DNA from: Photobacterium angustum
GTDB lineage: Bacteria; Pseudomonadota; Gammaproteobacteria; Enterobacterales; Vibrionaceae
Assembly (NCBI RefSeq): GCF_003026365.1
Contig: NZ_PYOM01000005.1
Span: forward strand, 62,001-126,000
Length of the DNA: 64,000 bases
Reading direction: 5' to 3'
Position numbers and translations under genes: made by a program. The notes under the pieces were generated by a model. The model was not told the DNA's origin. It worked only from the letters and a program-made list of their open reading frames with translations, and ran no database searches. This document shows positions 15,785-25,768 of this stretch, piece by piece (the first letter of the stretch is position 1; every line of letters begins with the position of its first letter).

Positions 15785-16978
15785 TTAGATAATGCCCATC
15801 TCTTTACCTACTTCGATAAAGGCATCAATCGCTTTATCTAGTTGTTCTGGTGTATGTGCTGCTGACATTTGTGTACGAATACGTGCTTTGCCTTTTGGTA
15901 CAACAGGGAATGAGAAACCAACCACGTAAATGCCTTTTTCTAGGGCACGCTCGGCAAACTCTGCCGCAATTTTTGCATCACCTAACATGATAGGAATGAT
16001 CGCGTGATCAGCCCCTGCCATCGTAAAGCCAGCTTCTGTCATGCGAGTACGGAAATGCGTCGAGTTACTCCATAAACGATCGCGAAGTTCGCCGCTTTCT
16101 GCTAATAGATCAATAACGCGATTTGAAGCAGAGACAATTGCTGGCGCGACTGAGTTAGAGAACAGGTATGGACGTGAACGTTGACGTAACCAGTCAATCA
16201 CCTCTTTCTTACCTGCTGTATAACCGCCTGATGCACCACCCATCGCTTTACCTAATGTACCGGTAATAATGTCGATACGATCCATAACATTATGGTATTC
16301 ATGCGTACCACGACCATTTGCGCCCATAAAGCCAACCGCGTGAGAGTCATCAACCATCACAAGTGCGCCGTATTGATCCGCTAAATCACAAATCGCAGGT
16401 AGGTTCGCTACGACACCGTCCATTGAGAACACGCCATCAGTTACGATTAATGTATTACGCGCACCAGCTTCTTTTGCTGCAATTAATTGTTGCTCTAATT
16501 CTGCCATATCATTGTTGGCATAACGGAAACGCATCGCTTTACATAAACGTACACCGTCAATGATTGACGCGTGGTTTAAAGCATCAGAAATAATCGCATC
16601 TTCTGCACCTAAAATCGTTTCAAATAAACCCGTATTTGCATCAAAGCATGAGGTATAAAGAATCGTATCTTCCATACCAAGGAAATCAGACAATTTACGC
16701 TCTAACTCTTTATGCGCATCTTGCGTACCACAAATAAAACGTACAGACGCCATACCAAAACCGTGCTCATCCATCCCCTCTTTAGCAGCTTTGATCAACT
16801 CAGGGTGGTTGGCTAAACCAAGGTAATTGTTGGCACAGAAATTTAAGACTTCTTGACCCGATTGGATATATACCGCTGCTTTTTGTGGTGATGTGATCAC
16901 ACGCTCAGATTTGTATAACCCTTCACTTTTTACATCTTCAATTTGTTTTTGGATTTGGGTATAGAATGCAGAAGTCAT
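15785..16978 (-). CDS. kbl: 2-amino-3-ketobutyrate coenzyme A ligase (glycine C-acetyltransferase)
   Basis: Kbl cleaves 2-amino-3-ketobutyrate with CoA to glycine and acetyl-CoA. The 397-residue protein belongs to the alpha-oxoamine synthase family of PLP enzymes: [38 protein letters not shown] and the PLP-lysine region [14 protein letters not shown]. The ATG at 16978 (MTSAFYTQ) has GAGGG 5 bases upstream and gives the family length; a start four codons earlier has no such site. It is the first gene of kbl-tdh and divergent from a LysR-type regulator. Confidence 0.96.
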   Translation of the reverse strand: MTSAFYTQIQKQIEDVKSEGLYKSERVITSPQKAAVYIQSGQEVLNFCANNYLGLANHPELIKAAKEGMDEHGFGMASVRFICGTQDAHKELERKLSDFLGMEDTILYTSCFDANTGLFETILGAEDAIISDALNHASIIDGVRLCKAMRFRYANNDMAELEQQLIAAKEAGARNTLIVTDGVFSMDGVVANLPAICDLADQYGALVMVDDSHAVGFMGANGRGTHEYHNVMDRIDIITGTLGKAMGGASGGYTAGKKEVIDWLRQRSRPYLFSNSVAPAIVSASNRVIDLLAESGELRDRLWSNSTHFRTRMTEAGFTMAGADHAIIPIMLGDAKIAAEFAERALEKGIYVVGFSFPVVPKGKARIRTQMSAAHTPEQLDKAIDAFIEVGKEMGII

Positions 16979-17243
16979 GATGTCCCTCACAGTATTATTA
17001 TGGTTTATGTTAGTTAGCGAAAATTAGCTAACAACATTCTCGTCACATGATATAAACAACTATCATAGCGACTCTGTCCGAATAAAAATCGTAGCTATGC
17101 CTTGTTTTAAACTATTTGTATTCCTAAATAACAATTAATCCAATACAGATAACTACAAGATAATATTGCCATTCTAAATCATGCTAAAAACAACTATTAT
17201 CCCCTGCGATGGAAAATGATTAATGAACTGTAGGCACAAATAA

Positions 17244-18155
17244 ATGGATACACATAAGCTCATCGCACTAATGCCAGATTTAGCCACCTTCATCGTTATT
17301 GTAGATGAAGGCAGTTATACTGCGGCTTCACGCAAATTAGGTGTTACGCCATCCGCACTCAGTAAACAAATCGCACGGTTAGAAAAAGCCTTATCAGTAA
17401 AGTTATTAGAACGTACAACACGTAAATTAATGATCAGTGAATCGGGTAATCGTATTTACAAACAATGCACCCAGATGATTGATGCGGCTAAACAAGCAAT
17501 TGAAATTTCAAGCTCTGAGCATACTGTGCCCTCAGGGACTGTCACAATTGCAGCACCAAAAGCCTTTATGAACATTCTTCTTCAACCTTTAGTTAAACCT
17601 TTCTTAACACAATATCCTGAAGTAAATTTAAAACTAAAAGCCTGTGATGGTGATATTGATATTATCGCTGAAGGTATTGATGTGGTATTTCGTTTAACAG
17701 AAAGACCCTCTGAAGGCTTAGTGCTAAAGAAAATTGGCAAAGTAAATCTGACTTTGTGCGCAAGCCCTAACTACATTGCCCAACGTGGGATACCAATACA
17801 TCCGCGCGATTTGAAACACCACGATTGTTTATATCTCGCTGAAACTAACATCGATCACATATGGGATTTTGATAAGAATGGAGAACAAATAACCGTTGCT
17901 GTTTCTGGTCGATATGCCGTTAATCACTCTCAGATGCGATTAAAAGGCGTAAAAGATGATTTGGGCATTGGGATCTTTCCTGATTTTGTCATCAAACACG
18001 ATCTTGTTGCAGGAAAGGTAATCCAAGTCTTACCGGATTGGACTATTCGAGGCAATTATCACGGAGACATTGCACTGCAATACGCGCAAAGTAAGTTTAT
18101 GCCAGCAAGAATTCGTGCAGTCATTGACTATTTTACGGCTCATTTGACTCTTTAA
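17244..18155 (+). CDS. LysR family transcriptional regulator
   Basis: The 303-residue protein has an N-terminal winged helix-turn-helix (about 10-70: FIVIVDEGSYTAASRKLGV, TPSALSKQIARLEKALSVKL) and a LysR substrate-binding domain from about residue 95. It is transcribed divergently from kbl-tdh with 265 bases between them, so it may control threonine catabolism, as adjacent divergent LysR genes often do. The intergenic region contains TTAGC and GCTAA arms close to the kbl start (about 17010-17030) that could be a binding site. The effector is unknown. Confidence 0.88.
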   Translation: MDTHKLIALMPDLATFIVIVDEGSYTAASRKLGVTPSALSKQIARLEKALSVKLLERTTRKLMISESGNRIYKQCTQMIDAAKQAIEISSSEHTVPSGTVTIAAPKAFMNILLQPLVKPFLTQYPEVNLKLKACDGDIDIIAEGIDVVFRLTERPSEGLVLKKIGKVNLTLCASPNYIAQRGIPIHPRDLKHHDCLYLAETNIDHIWDFDKNGEQITVAVSGRYAVNHSQMRLKGVKDDLGIGIFPDFVIKHDLVAGKVIQVLPDWTIRGNYHGDIALQYAQSKFMPARIRAVIDYFTAHLTL

Positions 18156-18342
18156 TGAAAATTAAAGTTGAGGAATTTGCTCAATATCTCCTTTTTAGCG
18201 CTAGAATCATTATTTTAATAACAATTCATCGATTATTTCTTTGTGATGGTTGATACTCTATTAACACTAAGTAATTATAAATAAAAGCATTTTTATACGA
18301 TTAGACGTTAAAAAATGCACTAATACATCAAGGATAGAGCAT

Positions 18343-18630
18343 ATGAATGCTAAAATTATCGAAAACCACGATGAGTTGATGTACTGGATGAATTTAGTTG
18401 AAAAAGAGTATGGACACTCAATTTTGATTAATACTTCGATTCATTTTGTATCTGGTACATATGAAGATGGCACCACAGGCCACGCGATTGAAATCACGAA
18501 TGATCAAGAAGAGCTTATTGCACGCTCTCCAGTTAGCCTAGAACTAATGAATTTTGCTAATAAAATGCAGTCTGTAGTTTCGAATCAAGGCGTACAGAGT
18601 TTAAAAGGCAATACGACTAGATTACATTAA
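18343..18630 (+). CDS. Small conserved-looking hypothetical protein
   Basis: The frame encodes 95 residues after a good AAGGAT site and ends before a strong terminator, so it is a real single-gene unit. The sequence has mixed charge with no membrane segment (ENHDELMYWMNLVEKEYGHS, GTYEDGTTGHAIEITNDQEE). I do not recognise the family and see no metal or nucleotide motif. Confidence 0.7.
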   Translation: MNAKIIENHDELMYWMNLVEKEYGHSILINTSIHFVSGTYEDGTTGHAIEITNDQEELIARSPVSLELMNFANKMQSVVSNQGVQSLKGNTTRLH

Positions 18631-18665
18631 TAATAAATTCATATTACCTTTTCTAATGAATTATA

Positions 18666-18692
18666 AAGAGCCACTAACCCAGTGGCTTTTTT
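18666..18692 (+). terminator. Intrinsic terminator
   Basis: AGCCACT and AGTGGCT flank an AACCC loop and are followed by TTTTT. Confidence 0.9.
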
Positions 18693-18796
18693 GTTAGATG
18701 TAAAGCAAGATTCAATCACCAATAAAAAGTGATTACGATCTTTAAATAAGAAAAGTACGTATTTAGCAATTTATAACGAGGTTTCTTTCCCACACA

Positions 18797-20557
18797 ATGA
18801 GTAAGAATAACAACAAAAGGCTCAGTATCCTTTTAAAGCTTAACACCTACATTACGCCTTATAAGTGGCGTGTAGTTGCTGCCTTAGCTGCGCTTCTCAC
18901 CACAGCAAGTCTAACACTTTCAATTGGTTACGGGGTTCGAATTTTGATTGATCAGGGTTTTGCCCAACAATCATTAACCGACCTTCGCCATGCCATTCAA
19001 TTTATTATTGGCGTGACTATCTGTATCGCAATAGGCACATATTTCCGTTTTTATCTCGTCTCTTCCGTTGGTGAGAGAGTGAGTGCAGATATCCGTCTTG
19101 CCGTATTTAACCATGTGATCTCACTACACCCTAGTTACTTTGAAATCAACAGTAGTGGCGATATTATGTCGCGACTAACGACTGATACTACTTTATTGCA
19201 AAGTATTATTGGGTCCTCATTTTCAATGGCTATGCGCAGTGCACTATTATGTTTAGGCGCCATAATCATGTTGTTTGCGACCAACTTTAAACTGACATTT
19301 ATCGTTCTTATTTCTGTTCCTTTTGTACTAATACCTATTTTATTTTTCGGACGACGTGTACGGGCATTATCAAGAAAAAGCCAAGATACTATGGCTGATA
19401 TTGGCAGTTATGCGGGAGAAGCCATTGAGCATATTAAAACAGTACAAAGTTTTAGTGCTGAGCAGTATGAAAAGCAAGCTTTTGCAGATGAAGTAGAAAA
19501 AGCCTATGACGTGGGGCGACAACGAGTAAAACAACGCGCTATTTTAATAGCCGGTGTCATTGCCATCGTTTTTAGTGCAATTGCAGGTATGCTGTATGTC
19601 GGTGGCAGTGATGTGATAAAGGGTGAAATGTCAGCTGGTGATTTAGGGGCTTTCGTTTTTTATGCCATCATGGTTGCATCTTCAATGGCAAATATTTCAG
19701 AAGTGCTTGGTGAGTTACAAAGAGCATCTGGCGCGACTGAAAGACTCATAGAGATCCTTCAAGTAAAAAGTGATATTTGTACGCCACATGATCACGAATC
19801 AATTGACTCTTCTCACCCATCAGACATTCGTTTTAACAATGTGAGCTTTCACTACCCTTCTCGCTTAAATCATCCTGCTATCAATCAATTAAACTTAGTT
19901 GCTGAACAAGGTAAAGTTTTAGCTCTTGTAGGACCTTCAGGTGCCGGTAAAACAACGCTTTTTGAATTACTTCAACGCTTTTACGATCCACAACAAGGTC
20001 AAGTTTTAGTTGGTAATAAAGATATTCGCCAATTTGCTCCAAATGAACTTCGTCAACACATGGCACTCGTTCCTCAGCAACCTGCATTATTCAGTAATGA
20101 TGTATTCCATAACATTCGTTACGGCACCCCAGATGCAACAGATGAAGAAGTGATTGAAGCGGCAAAAAAAGCCCATGCCCATGAGTTTATTGAAAAACTA
20201 CCTAATGGTTATCATAGCTTCTTAGGCGAGCGAGGCGTGCGTTTATCTGGTGGCCAGAAACAAAGAATTGCGATTGCGCGAGCTATCCTTAAAAACCCTA
20301 AAATTCTTTTACTTGATGAAGCAACCAGTGCGCTAGATAGTGAGAGCGAACACTATGTACAGCAAGCACTTGAAGAACTAATGAAAGATCGTACTACATT
20401 AATCATTGCTCACCGACTATCAACGATACAGCACGCAGATAAAATCGCTGTATTAGAGGGTGGAGAACTTATTGATGAAGGCGATCATGAATCATTACTT
20501 AAAAGCTGCGAACTCTACAAGCGCTTAGTTCATCTTCAGTTCAAGCATTTAGAATAA
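18797..20557 (+). CDS. ABC transporter, fused permease-ATPase (MsbA-like exporter)
   Basis: The 586-residue half-transporter has a six-helix membrane domain (about 20-310) followed by an ATPase domain with Walker A GPSGAGKTTLFELLQ, signature LSGGQKQRIAIARAIL, Walker B ILLLDEATSALDSESE and the H-loop IAHRLSTIQ. It would work as a homodimer exporting lipids, drugs or peptides. It is closest in layout to the ABCB group that includes MsbA and multidrug half-exporters. It lacks the usual msbA neighbour lpxK, so it is probably not the essential lipid A flippase. Single-gene unit with its own terminator. Confidence 0.88.
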   Translation: MSKNNNKRLSILLKLNTYITPYKWRVVAALAALLTTASLTLSIGYGVRILIDQGFAQQSLTDLRHAIQFIIGVTICIAIGTYFRFYLVSSVGERVSADIRLAVFNHVISLHPSYFEINSSGDIMSRLTTDTTLLQSIIGSSFSMAMRSALLCLGAIIMLFATNFKLTFIVLISVPFVLIPILFFGRRVRALSRKSQDTMADIGSYAGEAIEHIKTVQSFSAEQYEKQAFADEVEKAYDVGRQRVKQRAILIAGVIAIVFSAIAGMLYVGGSDVIKGEMSAGDLGAFVFYAIMVASSMANISEVLGELQRASGATERLIEILQVKSDICTPHDHESIDSSHPSDIRFNNVSFHYPSRLNHPAINQLNLVAEQGKVLALVGPSGAGKTTLFELLQRFYDPQQGQVLVGNKDIRQFAPNELRQHMALVPQQPALFSNDVFHNIRYGTPDATDEEVIEAAKKAHAHEFIEKLPNGYHSFLGERGVRLSGGQKQRIAIARAILKNPKILLLDEATSALDSESEHYVQQALEELMKDRTTLIIAHRLSTIQHADKIAVLEGGELIDEGDHESLLKSCELYKRLVHLQFKHLE

Positions 20558-20599
20558 GACTATCTCGATTAGTCAATATTCATTCGTAATAACTTAAAT

Positions 20600-20626
20600 A
20601 GCCGACACTCCGTCGGCTGTTTTTTA
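20600..20626 (+). terminator. Intrinsic terminator of the ABC exporter
   Basis: AGCCGAC and GTCGGCT flank an ACTCC loop, followed by GTTTTTT. Confidence 0.9.
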
Positions 20627-20773
20627 CATCAATTTGAGACACTTTTAGTTATTCATCTGTGCATTGGCTTCACTTTTAAAATATAAGCCAATCACTTCGT
20701 TAAAATCTATTTGATTATGAAACAGTAAGCTCTAAAGTATGGCTACAGCTTTGTAATGTGTATGGAATTTGTG

Positions 20774-21889
20774 ATGGAAAAATATATTGGCCTAATGTCT
20801 GGCACTAGCATGGATGGCGTAGATGCCGTTCTGGTTGAAATGAATGATCACAATATTAAGCTATTAGGTAATCATGACTACCCTATGCCAAGTGATTTAA
20901 AACAAGCCCTATTGGATGTTTGTATCGGTCAAAGCACAAACCTTCAACAAATTGGCGAGCTTGATCATCGCTTGGGTCTGCTCTTTGCCGATGCCGTTAA
21001 TGCCTTACTAGAAAAAACACAAACACCTGCCAGTGCAATTAAAGCCGTAGCCAGTCACGGTCAAACCGTTTTTCATGCTCCAGATTCACCCTATCCTTTT
21101 ACGATGCAATTAGGTGACTCCAATATCATTGCCGCTAAAACAGGGATTACTACCGTGGCTGATTTTCGCCGTAAAGACATGGCATTTGGCGGTCAAGGCG
21201 CGCCATTAGTGCCTGCATTCCACCAGCAACTGTTTAGCGATAAAAACATTAATCGTGTCATTTTAAACATTGGCGGTATTTCCAATATAACCGTTCTGAC
21301 ACCGAATAAACCTGTGATAGGTTTTGATACCGGTGTAGGCAACATGTTAATGGATGCATGGATCAATCTGCATCTTCAACAAAGCTATGATAAAAATGCA
21401 CAATGGGCATTATCAGGCACAGTGAATGTAGAGCTATTAGCTAACCTACTCAGCGAACCTTACTTATCATTACCTGCACCTAAAAGTACCGGACGAGAAT
21501 TGTTTAACTTGCCTTGGTTAAAGCAACATTTAGCAGGTTTAAGCATTAAGCCTGAAGATGTACAAGCAACCTTAGCGGAATACACAGCAGTAACCATTGC
21601 CAACGATGTAAGACAAACAGCGCAAGATACGCCCGATAACATGCCTAATGAGTTATTAGTGTGTGGTGGCGGAGCCCATAACCCATTAATAATGCGTCGT
21701 TTAACACAGCTGCTAACTGATTGGACAGTGACGACCACCAATGAGCGTGGTGTCGATAGCGATAACATGGAAGCAATGGCATTTGCATGGCTTGGTTATC
21801 GTACACTCCATGGTTTATCAGGTAATTTACCCGAAGTGACTGGCGCATCGCAATTAACCACATTAGGTGCGATTTACCCTGCACAGTGA
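20774..21889 (+). CDS. anmK: Anhydro-N-acetylmuramic acid kinase
   Basis: AnmK opens and phosphorylates 1,6-anhydro-MurNAc recovered from the cell wall, giving MurNAc-6-phosphate. The 371-residue protein has the family opening YIGLMSGTSMDGVDAVL, the region ASHGQTVFHAPDSPYPFTMQ, VADFRRKDMAFGGQGAPLVP, and the nucleotide-binding LNIGGISNITVL, GFDTGVGNMLMDAW and LLVCGGGAHNPLIM. Of three in-frame starts (20756, 20762, 20774) I chose the last because it begins right at the family start; the ribosome-binding sites are all weak. An LD-carboxypeptidase gene for wall recycling follows after a hairpin. Confidence 0.95.
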   Translation: MEKYIGLMSGTSMDGVDAVLVEMNDHNIKLLGNHDYPMPSDLKQALLDVCIGQSTNLQQIGELDHRLGLLFADAVNALLEKTQTPASAIKAVASHGQTVFHAPDSPYPFTMQLGDSNIIAAKTGITTVADFRRKDMAFGGQGAPLVPAFHQQLFSDKNINRVILNIGGISNITVLTPNKPVIGFDTGVGNMLMDAWINLHLQQSYDKNAQWALSGTVNVELLANLLSEPYLSLPAPKSTGRELFNLPWLKQHLAGLSIKPEDVQATLAEYTAVTIANDVRQTAQDTPDNMPNELLVCGGGAHNPLIMRRLTQLLTDWTVTTTNERGVDSDNMEAMAFAWLGYRTLHGLSGNLPEVTGASQLTTLGAIYPAQ

Positions 21890-21944
21890 TTTATGACGCT
21901 GACCTAAAATAACGAATAAACAATCTGTTATACTCATTGCCATC

Positions 21945-21976
21945 ATTAAAAACCACTCTTTTCAGTGGTTTTTAAT
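21945..21976 (+). terminator. Hairpin between anmK and the LD-carboxypeptidase gene
   Basis: ATTAAAAACCACT and AGTGGTTTTTAAT form a 13-bp perfect stem with a CTTTTC loop. The T residues lie within the stem. It probably ends or reduces anmK transcription. Confidence 0.8.
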
Positions 21977-22008
21977 ATGGCACACGCTCAATTGAAGACA
22001 GATCTAAT

Positions 22009-22977
22009 ATGAATACAATGAACAATAATGCGTTAGATTCCGATCATATTTGCGCAAAAGATTTGAACCAAATCGCCCTAATTTCATGTTCAACTCAATA
22101 TGATGAACAAAGCGTCAATAACGTGGTTGATACTTTTATTGCCCAGGGCTACATGGTTACCACCAAATATTTAAACCAAGTGATTTCCGACATCGGTTAT
22201 GTGAATACAGATCAAGAACGAGCAAATAACCTTATTGCCGCCTTACTGGATCCAACGATTGATGTCCTATGGTTCTTCCGTGGTGGTGGTGGCGCATTAA
22301 ACCTCTTACCCTTTTTACACGCTTACAAAACACAGTTGCTGGAAATAAAACCAAAAATGATTGTTGGTTTTAGCGATGTTACAGCTATCCATAGTTTTAT
22401 TAATAACGAATTAGGCTGGCAATCGGTACATGCTGTTAACGCTTCAACCAATCAAGCGACCAACGGCGGTAATGAGCAACCTATTCCTGATTTAAAAACC
22501 TTAATAAATGATGGTGTAAGCTACAACAACGTATTGCCTCTCAATGATTTAGCTAAGAGCGCATCTGTATCGGGTCAGCTTATTGGTGGTAATCACACAT
22601 TAGTTTCAGCCACCTTTGGCACACATTACCAACCTGATTTTTCAAATAAAGTCTTATTGTTGGAAGATATTGGCGTCACTTACCGCCAGCTTGATCGCTA
22701 TCTTCAGCAATTACTGTTCTTAAAAGACTTTGATGTTAATGCGATTGTGTTTGGACAGTACTACAACATGGATCCTAACGATCAAGACCGTCTAATGTAT
22801 AAACATGTGCTTGAACAATTTGCTAAACAACTTGGCAAACCCGTGTATTACTTCCCTTTCATCGGTCACGGTAAATATAACCAACCGGTTATTTTTGGCC
22901 GCCAAGTCTCGTTACAACGTCACGAATTAAACGAGCATGGTATGCCATCTGATTACTGTAATTTGACGCAAAATTAA
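22009..22977 (+). CDS. LD-carboxypeptidase family protein (peptidase S66)
   Basis: S66 enzymes remove the terminal D-alanine from murein tetrapeptides during recycling in the cytoplasm. The 322-residue protein has the family triad: the nucleophile serine in MIVGFSDVTAIHSF, the glutamate in LLLEDIGVTYRQLDRYLQ and the histidine in FPFIGHGKYNQPVIFG, plus the FRGGGGALNLLPFL substrate loop. No signal peptide is present. It is probably ldcA or a paralogue. The position next to anmK fits peptidoglycan recycling. The N-terminal 15 residues before CAKDLNQIALISC are variable, so the exact start among ATG codons at 22009 and 22018 is open. Confidence 0.88.
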   Translation: MNTMNNNALDSDHICAKDLNQIALISCSTQYDEQSVNNVVDTFIAQGYMVTTKYLNQVISDIGYVNTDQERANNLIAALLDPTIDVLWFFRGGGGALNLLPFLHAYKTQLLEIKPKMIVGFSDVTAIHSFINNELGWQSVHAVNASTNQATNGGNEQPIPDLKTLINDGVSYNNVLPLNDLAKSASVSGQLIGGNHTLVSATFGTHYQPDFSNKVLLLEDIGVTYRQLDRYLQQLLFLKDFDVNAIVFGQYYNMDPNDQDRLMYKHVLEQFAKQLGKPVYYFPFIGHGKYNQPVIFGRQVSLQRHELNEHGMPSDYCNLTQN

Positions 22978-22982
22978 GACAT

Positions 22983-23024
22983 AAAAAAAACGGTGAGAGG
23001 CTATCAACCTTTCACCGTTTTTTT
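22983..23024. terminator. Bidirectional terminator
   Basis: AAAAACGGTGA and TCACCGTTTTTTT form a stem between the converging carboxypeptidase and deformylase genes, with A- and T-tracts suited to both directions. Confidence 0.9.
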
Positions 23025-23039
23025 CTAAGCGAGAGTGAA

Positions 23040-23552
23040 TTACTTCGCTTGTGCCTTCAAGAATTTCTTCACTTTCTTCATTGCCATTTGGCGCTTAAGA
23101 GGTGATAGATAATCAATGAATAAAATACCTTTTAAGTGATCAATTTCATGCTGTAATGCGATAGCAAGGAAATCATCACGCTCAAGGTGAATATCATTAC
23201 CATCACGATCAAGCGCTGTTAATTCGATTTTTTCAAAACGCTCTACATCTGCGTAGTAATCAGGAACAGATAAACAACCTTCTTGACCAACAACAGGATT
23301 TTCACCACGAACAATCTTAGGGTTTACGAATACCTGTGGCTCGTTGCGCTCTTCAGATAAGTCGATAACAATGATAGATTCTTTACGGCCAACTTGAGGT
23401 GCCGCTAAACCGATACCATTACCCGTTTCGTACATGGTGTGAAGCATGTCATCAATCAGCGTTTGAATGTGCTCAGCTTTTACGTCTACAACATCTTCTG
23501 CTTGAACGCGTAGCTTTGGATTTGGTTCGGTTAAAATTTCTAAAACTGCCAT
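23040..23552 (-). CDS. def: Peptide deformylase
   Basis: The enzyme removes the formyl group from nascent N-termini using a bound metal. The 170 residues carry all three motifs: GIGLAAPQVG, EGCLSVPD with the metal cysteine, and QHEIDHLKGILF with the two metal histidines. It lacks the usual neighbour fmt, so it is probably the second deformylase paralogue found in many Vibrionaceae rather than the housekeeping copy next to fmt. GAGAG lies just before the ATG. Confidence 0.95.
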   Translation of the reverse strand: MAVLEILTEPNPKLRVQAEDVVDVKAEHIQTLIDDMLHTMYETGNGIGLAAPQVGRKESIIVIDLSEERNEPQVFVNPKIVRGENPVVGQEGCLSVPDYYADVERFEKIELTALDRDGNDIHLERDDFLAIALQHEIDHLKGILFIDYLSPLKRQMAMKKVKKFLKAQAK

Positions 23553-23738
23553 TTTCTCTCTACTTACTTAATGGTGTTAAATACCTTGCTGGGTCGTAAC
23601 TTATCAGATAGGCGCTAACTCTCAAAGTGATAATTCATATCGTTACTTTATGATTAATAAATTACAGAAAATAGCGTGTAAAAAACAATCGTTTTTTTCA
23701 ATTACACTGATAGGCAGAATTTATAGGTAGGATAATTT

Positions 23739-25748
23739 TTAAATGTTGGCAGCCCAGTTTTCACCATGTTCATTATCAAAAGCACGTTGTAAGCTTTTAT
23801 AAAGCATGATTTTTTCAATCGGTTTAGAGACATAATCATCCATACCGACACTTAAACAACGTTTTTTTTCTTCCTCCATAACGTTTGCTGTTAAGGCTAT
23901 GATGATAGGTCGAGACATTGACGGCATATCTCTAATTAATTCAGTTGCCTCTAACCCACCCATATTGGGCATTTGACAATCCATTAATATCACATCGGCA
24001 GTATTTTCTATCATATACTCAACCGCCTGTACCCCGTCATTAACAATAGTGATGTTTTTTAAACCAAATGCAGTTAAAAATGCCTTAATTAATTGTTGAT
24101 TAACCATACTGTCTTCAACCACTAAAATCTTACGATCTTCATACATGCTAAGATTGGTGATTAAAGCATGATCTTCGCCATTTTCTTTTCTCTGAATATC
24201 CGATTGTTTTAGTGGTATATCAAACCAAAACTCTGTGCCATTACCAATGGTGCTTTCAACCTGTAATTTTGCTGACATTAATCGACATAAACTGTTAGAT
24301 ATGGATAAGCCAAGCCCTGTTCCACCAAATTGGCGAGAGATAGATCCATCAGCTTGTGTATAAGAGTCAAAGATAAACGCGAGTTTTTCTTCAGCAATAC
24401 CAATCCCCGTATCTTTCACTTTAAAGCGCAGCCATTGAATATGTTTATCGTTATATTTTTTTAATTCTTCGCACTGCTGCTCAGGTGGGTCTCGCTTTTC
24501 AACCACTAATTTCACAGAGCCTGTATGGGTAAATTTAACCGCGTTACCAATAAGATTAATCAGAATTTGTCTTAACCGTCCTTCATCTGCGGTGTAGCTA
24601 TCAGCCAGCCCCTCACCTATTTCTGTTGATAACTGTATTTTTTTTATCTTGGCTTGATGGATAAACGGGGTCGCACAACTATGTACAAACGGCTTTAAAT
24701 TAAATGCCGTCATGTGTAATTCCACATTACCCGACTCTAATTTAGAATAATCCAATATTTCATTGATAATAACTAATAATGAATAAGCTGACTCTTTGAT
24801 ATAACCAATTTGGCGTTGTGATTCTTGATCTAAATTTCGTTCTTCTAAACATTGAACAAAGCCAAGGACTCCATTCATTGGCGTTCTAATTTCGTGGCTC
24901 ATATTTGCCATAAATTCAGCTTTTATTTTTATCGCTTCGCTTAAATCGTTTGCCTGCTCTCGTAATTTTCTATTTAAGCCTTGTAGCTTACTTTCCGTGT
25001 TATAAATACACTCGTCGGCTTTTTTTAGCTCGCTGGCTAATAAGGACACTTCCCCTTCGGCATCTTCAACTTCTGTAATATTCACACCACCCGAACCAAT
25101 TTTTGGAAGTTGACCAATCAAAAACGTTAGTGGTCTTGTCACTTTGCGGTACATGTAAACTAAAATGAAGATAATAAAAAACAAGAATGGGAGAATAAAA
25201 ACAAAAAGCTGTATTAATATCGTCCGAATAATTTCAGCCGAACTGTAATAGATAACGTAATTAAAAATATTATCGCCATTAAATGATACCGGATAAGTAA
25301 GGGTATAGTTTCCCTCATAAATAGATAAACCCGGTGATTGTGCTAATGGTGTGTAACTGTTGCCATCATTCTTCTCATAAAAATGAATTAAATTTCCATC
25401 CAAGTCATACAGTGATAAAGAGAGTATTTTTTTATGGGTTTCCAATGAGCGATTTAATTCTATCGACGTTTCTGTATCTTTATAAATAGCAGCATCAATG
25501 ATTAATGGTGAAAAGGTATTCATCATTACCTTGATGTCTTTGACGACCCGCTGGGTATTATTGTAATAACTAATATATAGCGCTGTTAACATAACACACA
25601 GTAGAACACTGCTCATTACCAGCGCTATTTTGCTGAATAAACTCGTTTTATGGTACAAATGATGCACATCAATATCATGTAAAATCTTGGCGTGTAATCG
25701 CTCATTCTTTCCATGTTTAAGACAATTATCATCCAATTTATTTTTCAT
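23739..25748 (-). CDS. Hybrid sensor histidine kinase with receiver domain
   Basis: The 669-residue protein has two membrane segments (about 41-62 and 176-198) enclosing a roughly 110-residue periplasmic sensor region, then a HAMP-like linker, the dimerisation helix with the H-box FMANMSHEIRTPMNG (His285), an ATP-binding domain (NLIGNAVKF, KDTGIGI, FGGTGLGLSI) and a C-terminal receiver with phospho-acceptor Asp590 in VILMDCQMPNMGG. No Hpt domain is present, so it needs a separate phosphotransfer protein or response regulator. The start at 25748 has GAGGG 6 bases upstream; the ATG one codon earlier is also possible. Its start lies 20 bases after the stop of an exported rhodanese gene, so the two form an operon. 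Confidence 0.88.
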   Translation of the reverse strand: MKNKLDDNCLKHGKNERLHAKILHDIDVHHLYHKTSLFSKIALVMSSVLLCVMLTALYISYYNNTQRVVKDIKVMMNTFSPLIIDAAIYKDTETSIELNRSLETHKKILSLSLYDLDGNLIHFYEKNDGNSYTPLAQSPGLSIYEGNYTLTYPVSFNGDNIFNYVIYYSSAEIIRTILIQLFVFILPFLFFIIFILVYMYRKVTRPLTFLIGQLPKIGSGGVNITEVEDAEGEVSLLASELKKADECIYNTESKLQGLNRKLREQANDLSEAIKIKAEFMANMSHEIRTPMNGVLGFVQCLEERNLDQESQRQIGYIKESAYSLLVIINEILDYSKLESGNVELHMTAFNLKPFVHSCATPFIHQAKIKKIQLSTEIGEGLADSYTADEGRLRQILINLIGNAVKFTHTGSVKLVVEKRDPPEQQCEELKKYNDKHIQWLRFKVKDTGIGIAEEKLAFIFDSYTQADGSISRQFGGTGLGLSISNSLCRLMSAKLQVESTIGNGTEFWFDIPLKQSDIQRKENGEDHALITNLSMYEDRKILVVEDSMVNQQLIKAFLTAFGLKNITIVNDGVQAVEYMIENTADVILMDCQMPNMGGLEATELIRDMPSMSRPIIIALTANVMEEEKKRCLSVGMDDYVSKPIEKIMLYKSLQRAFDNEHGENWAANI

Positions 25749-25768
25749 CATTAACCCTCTAGATAATA

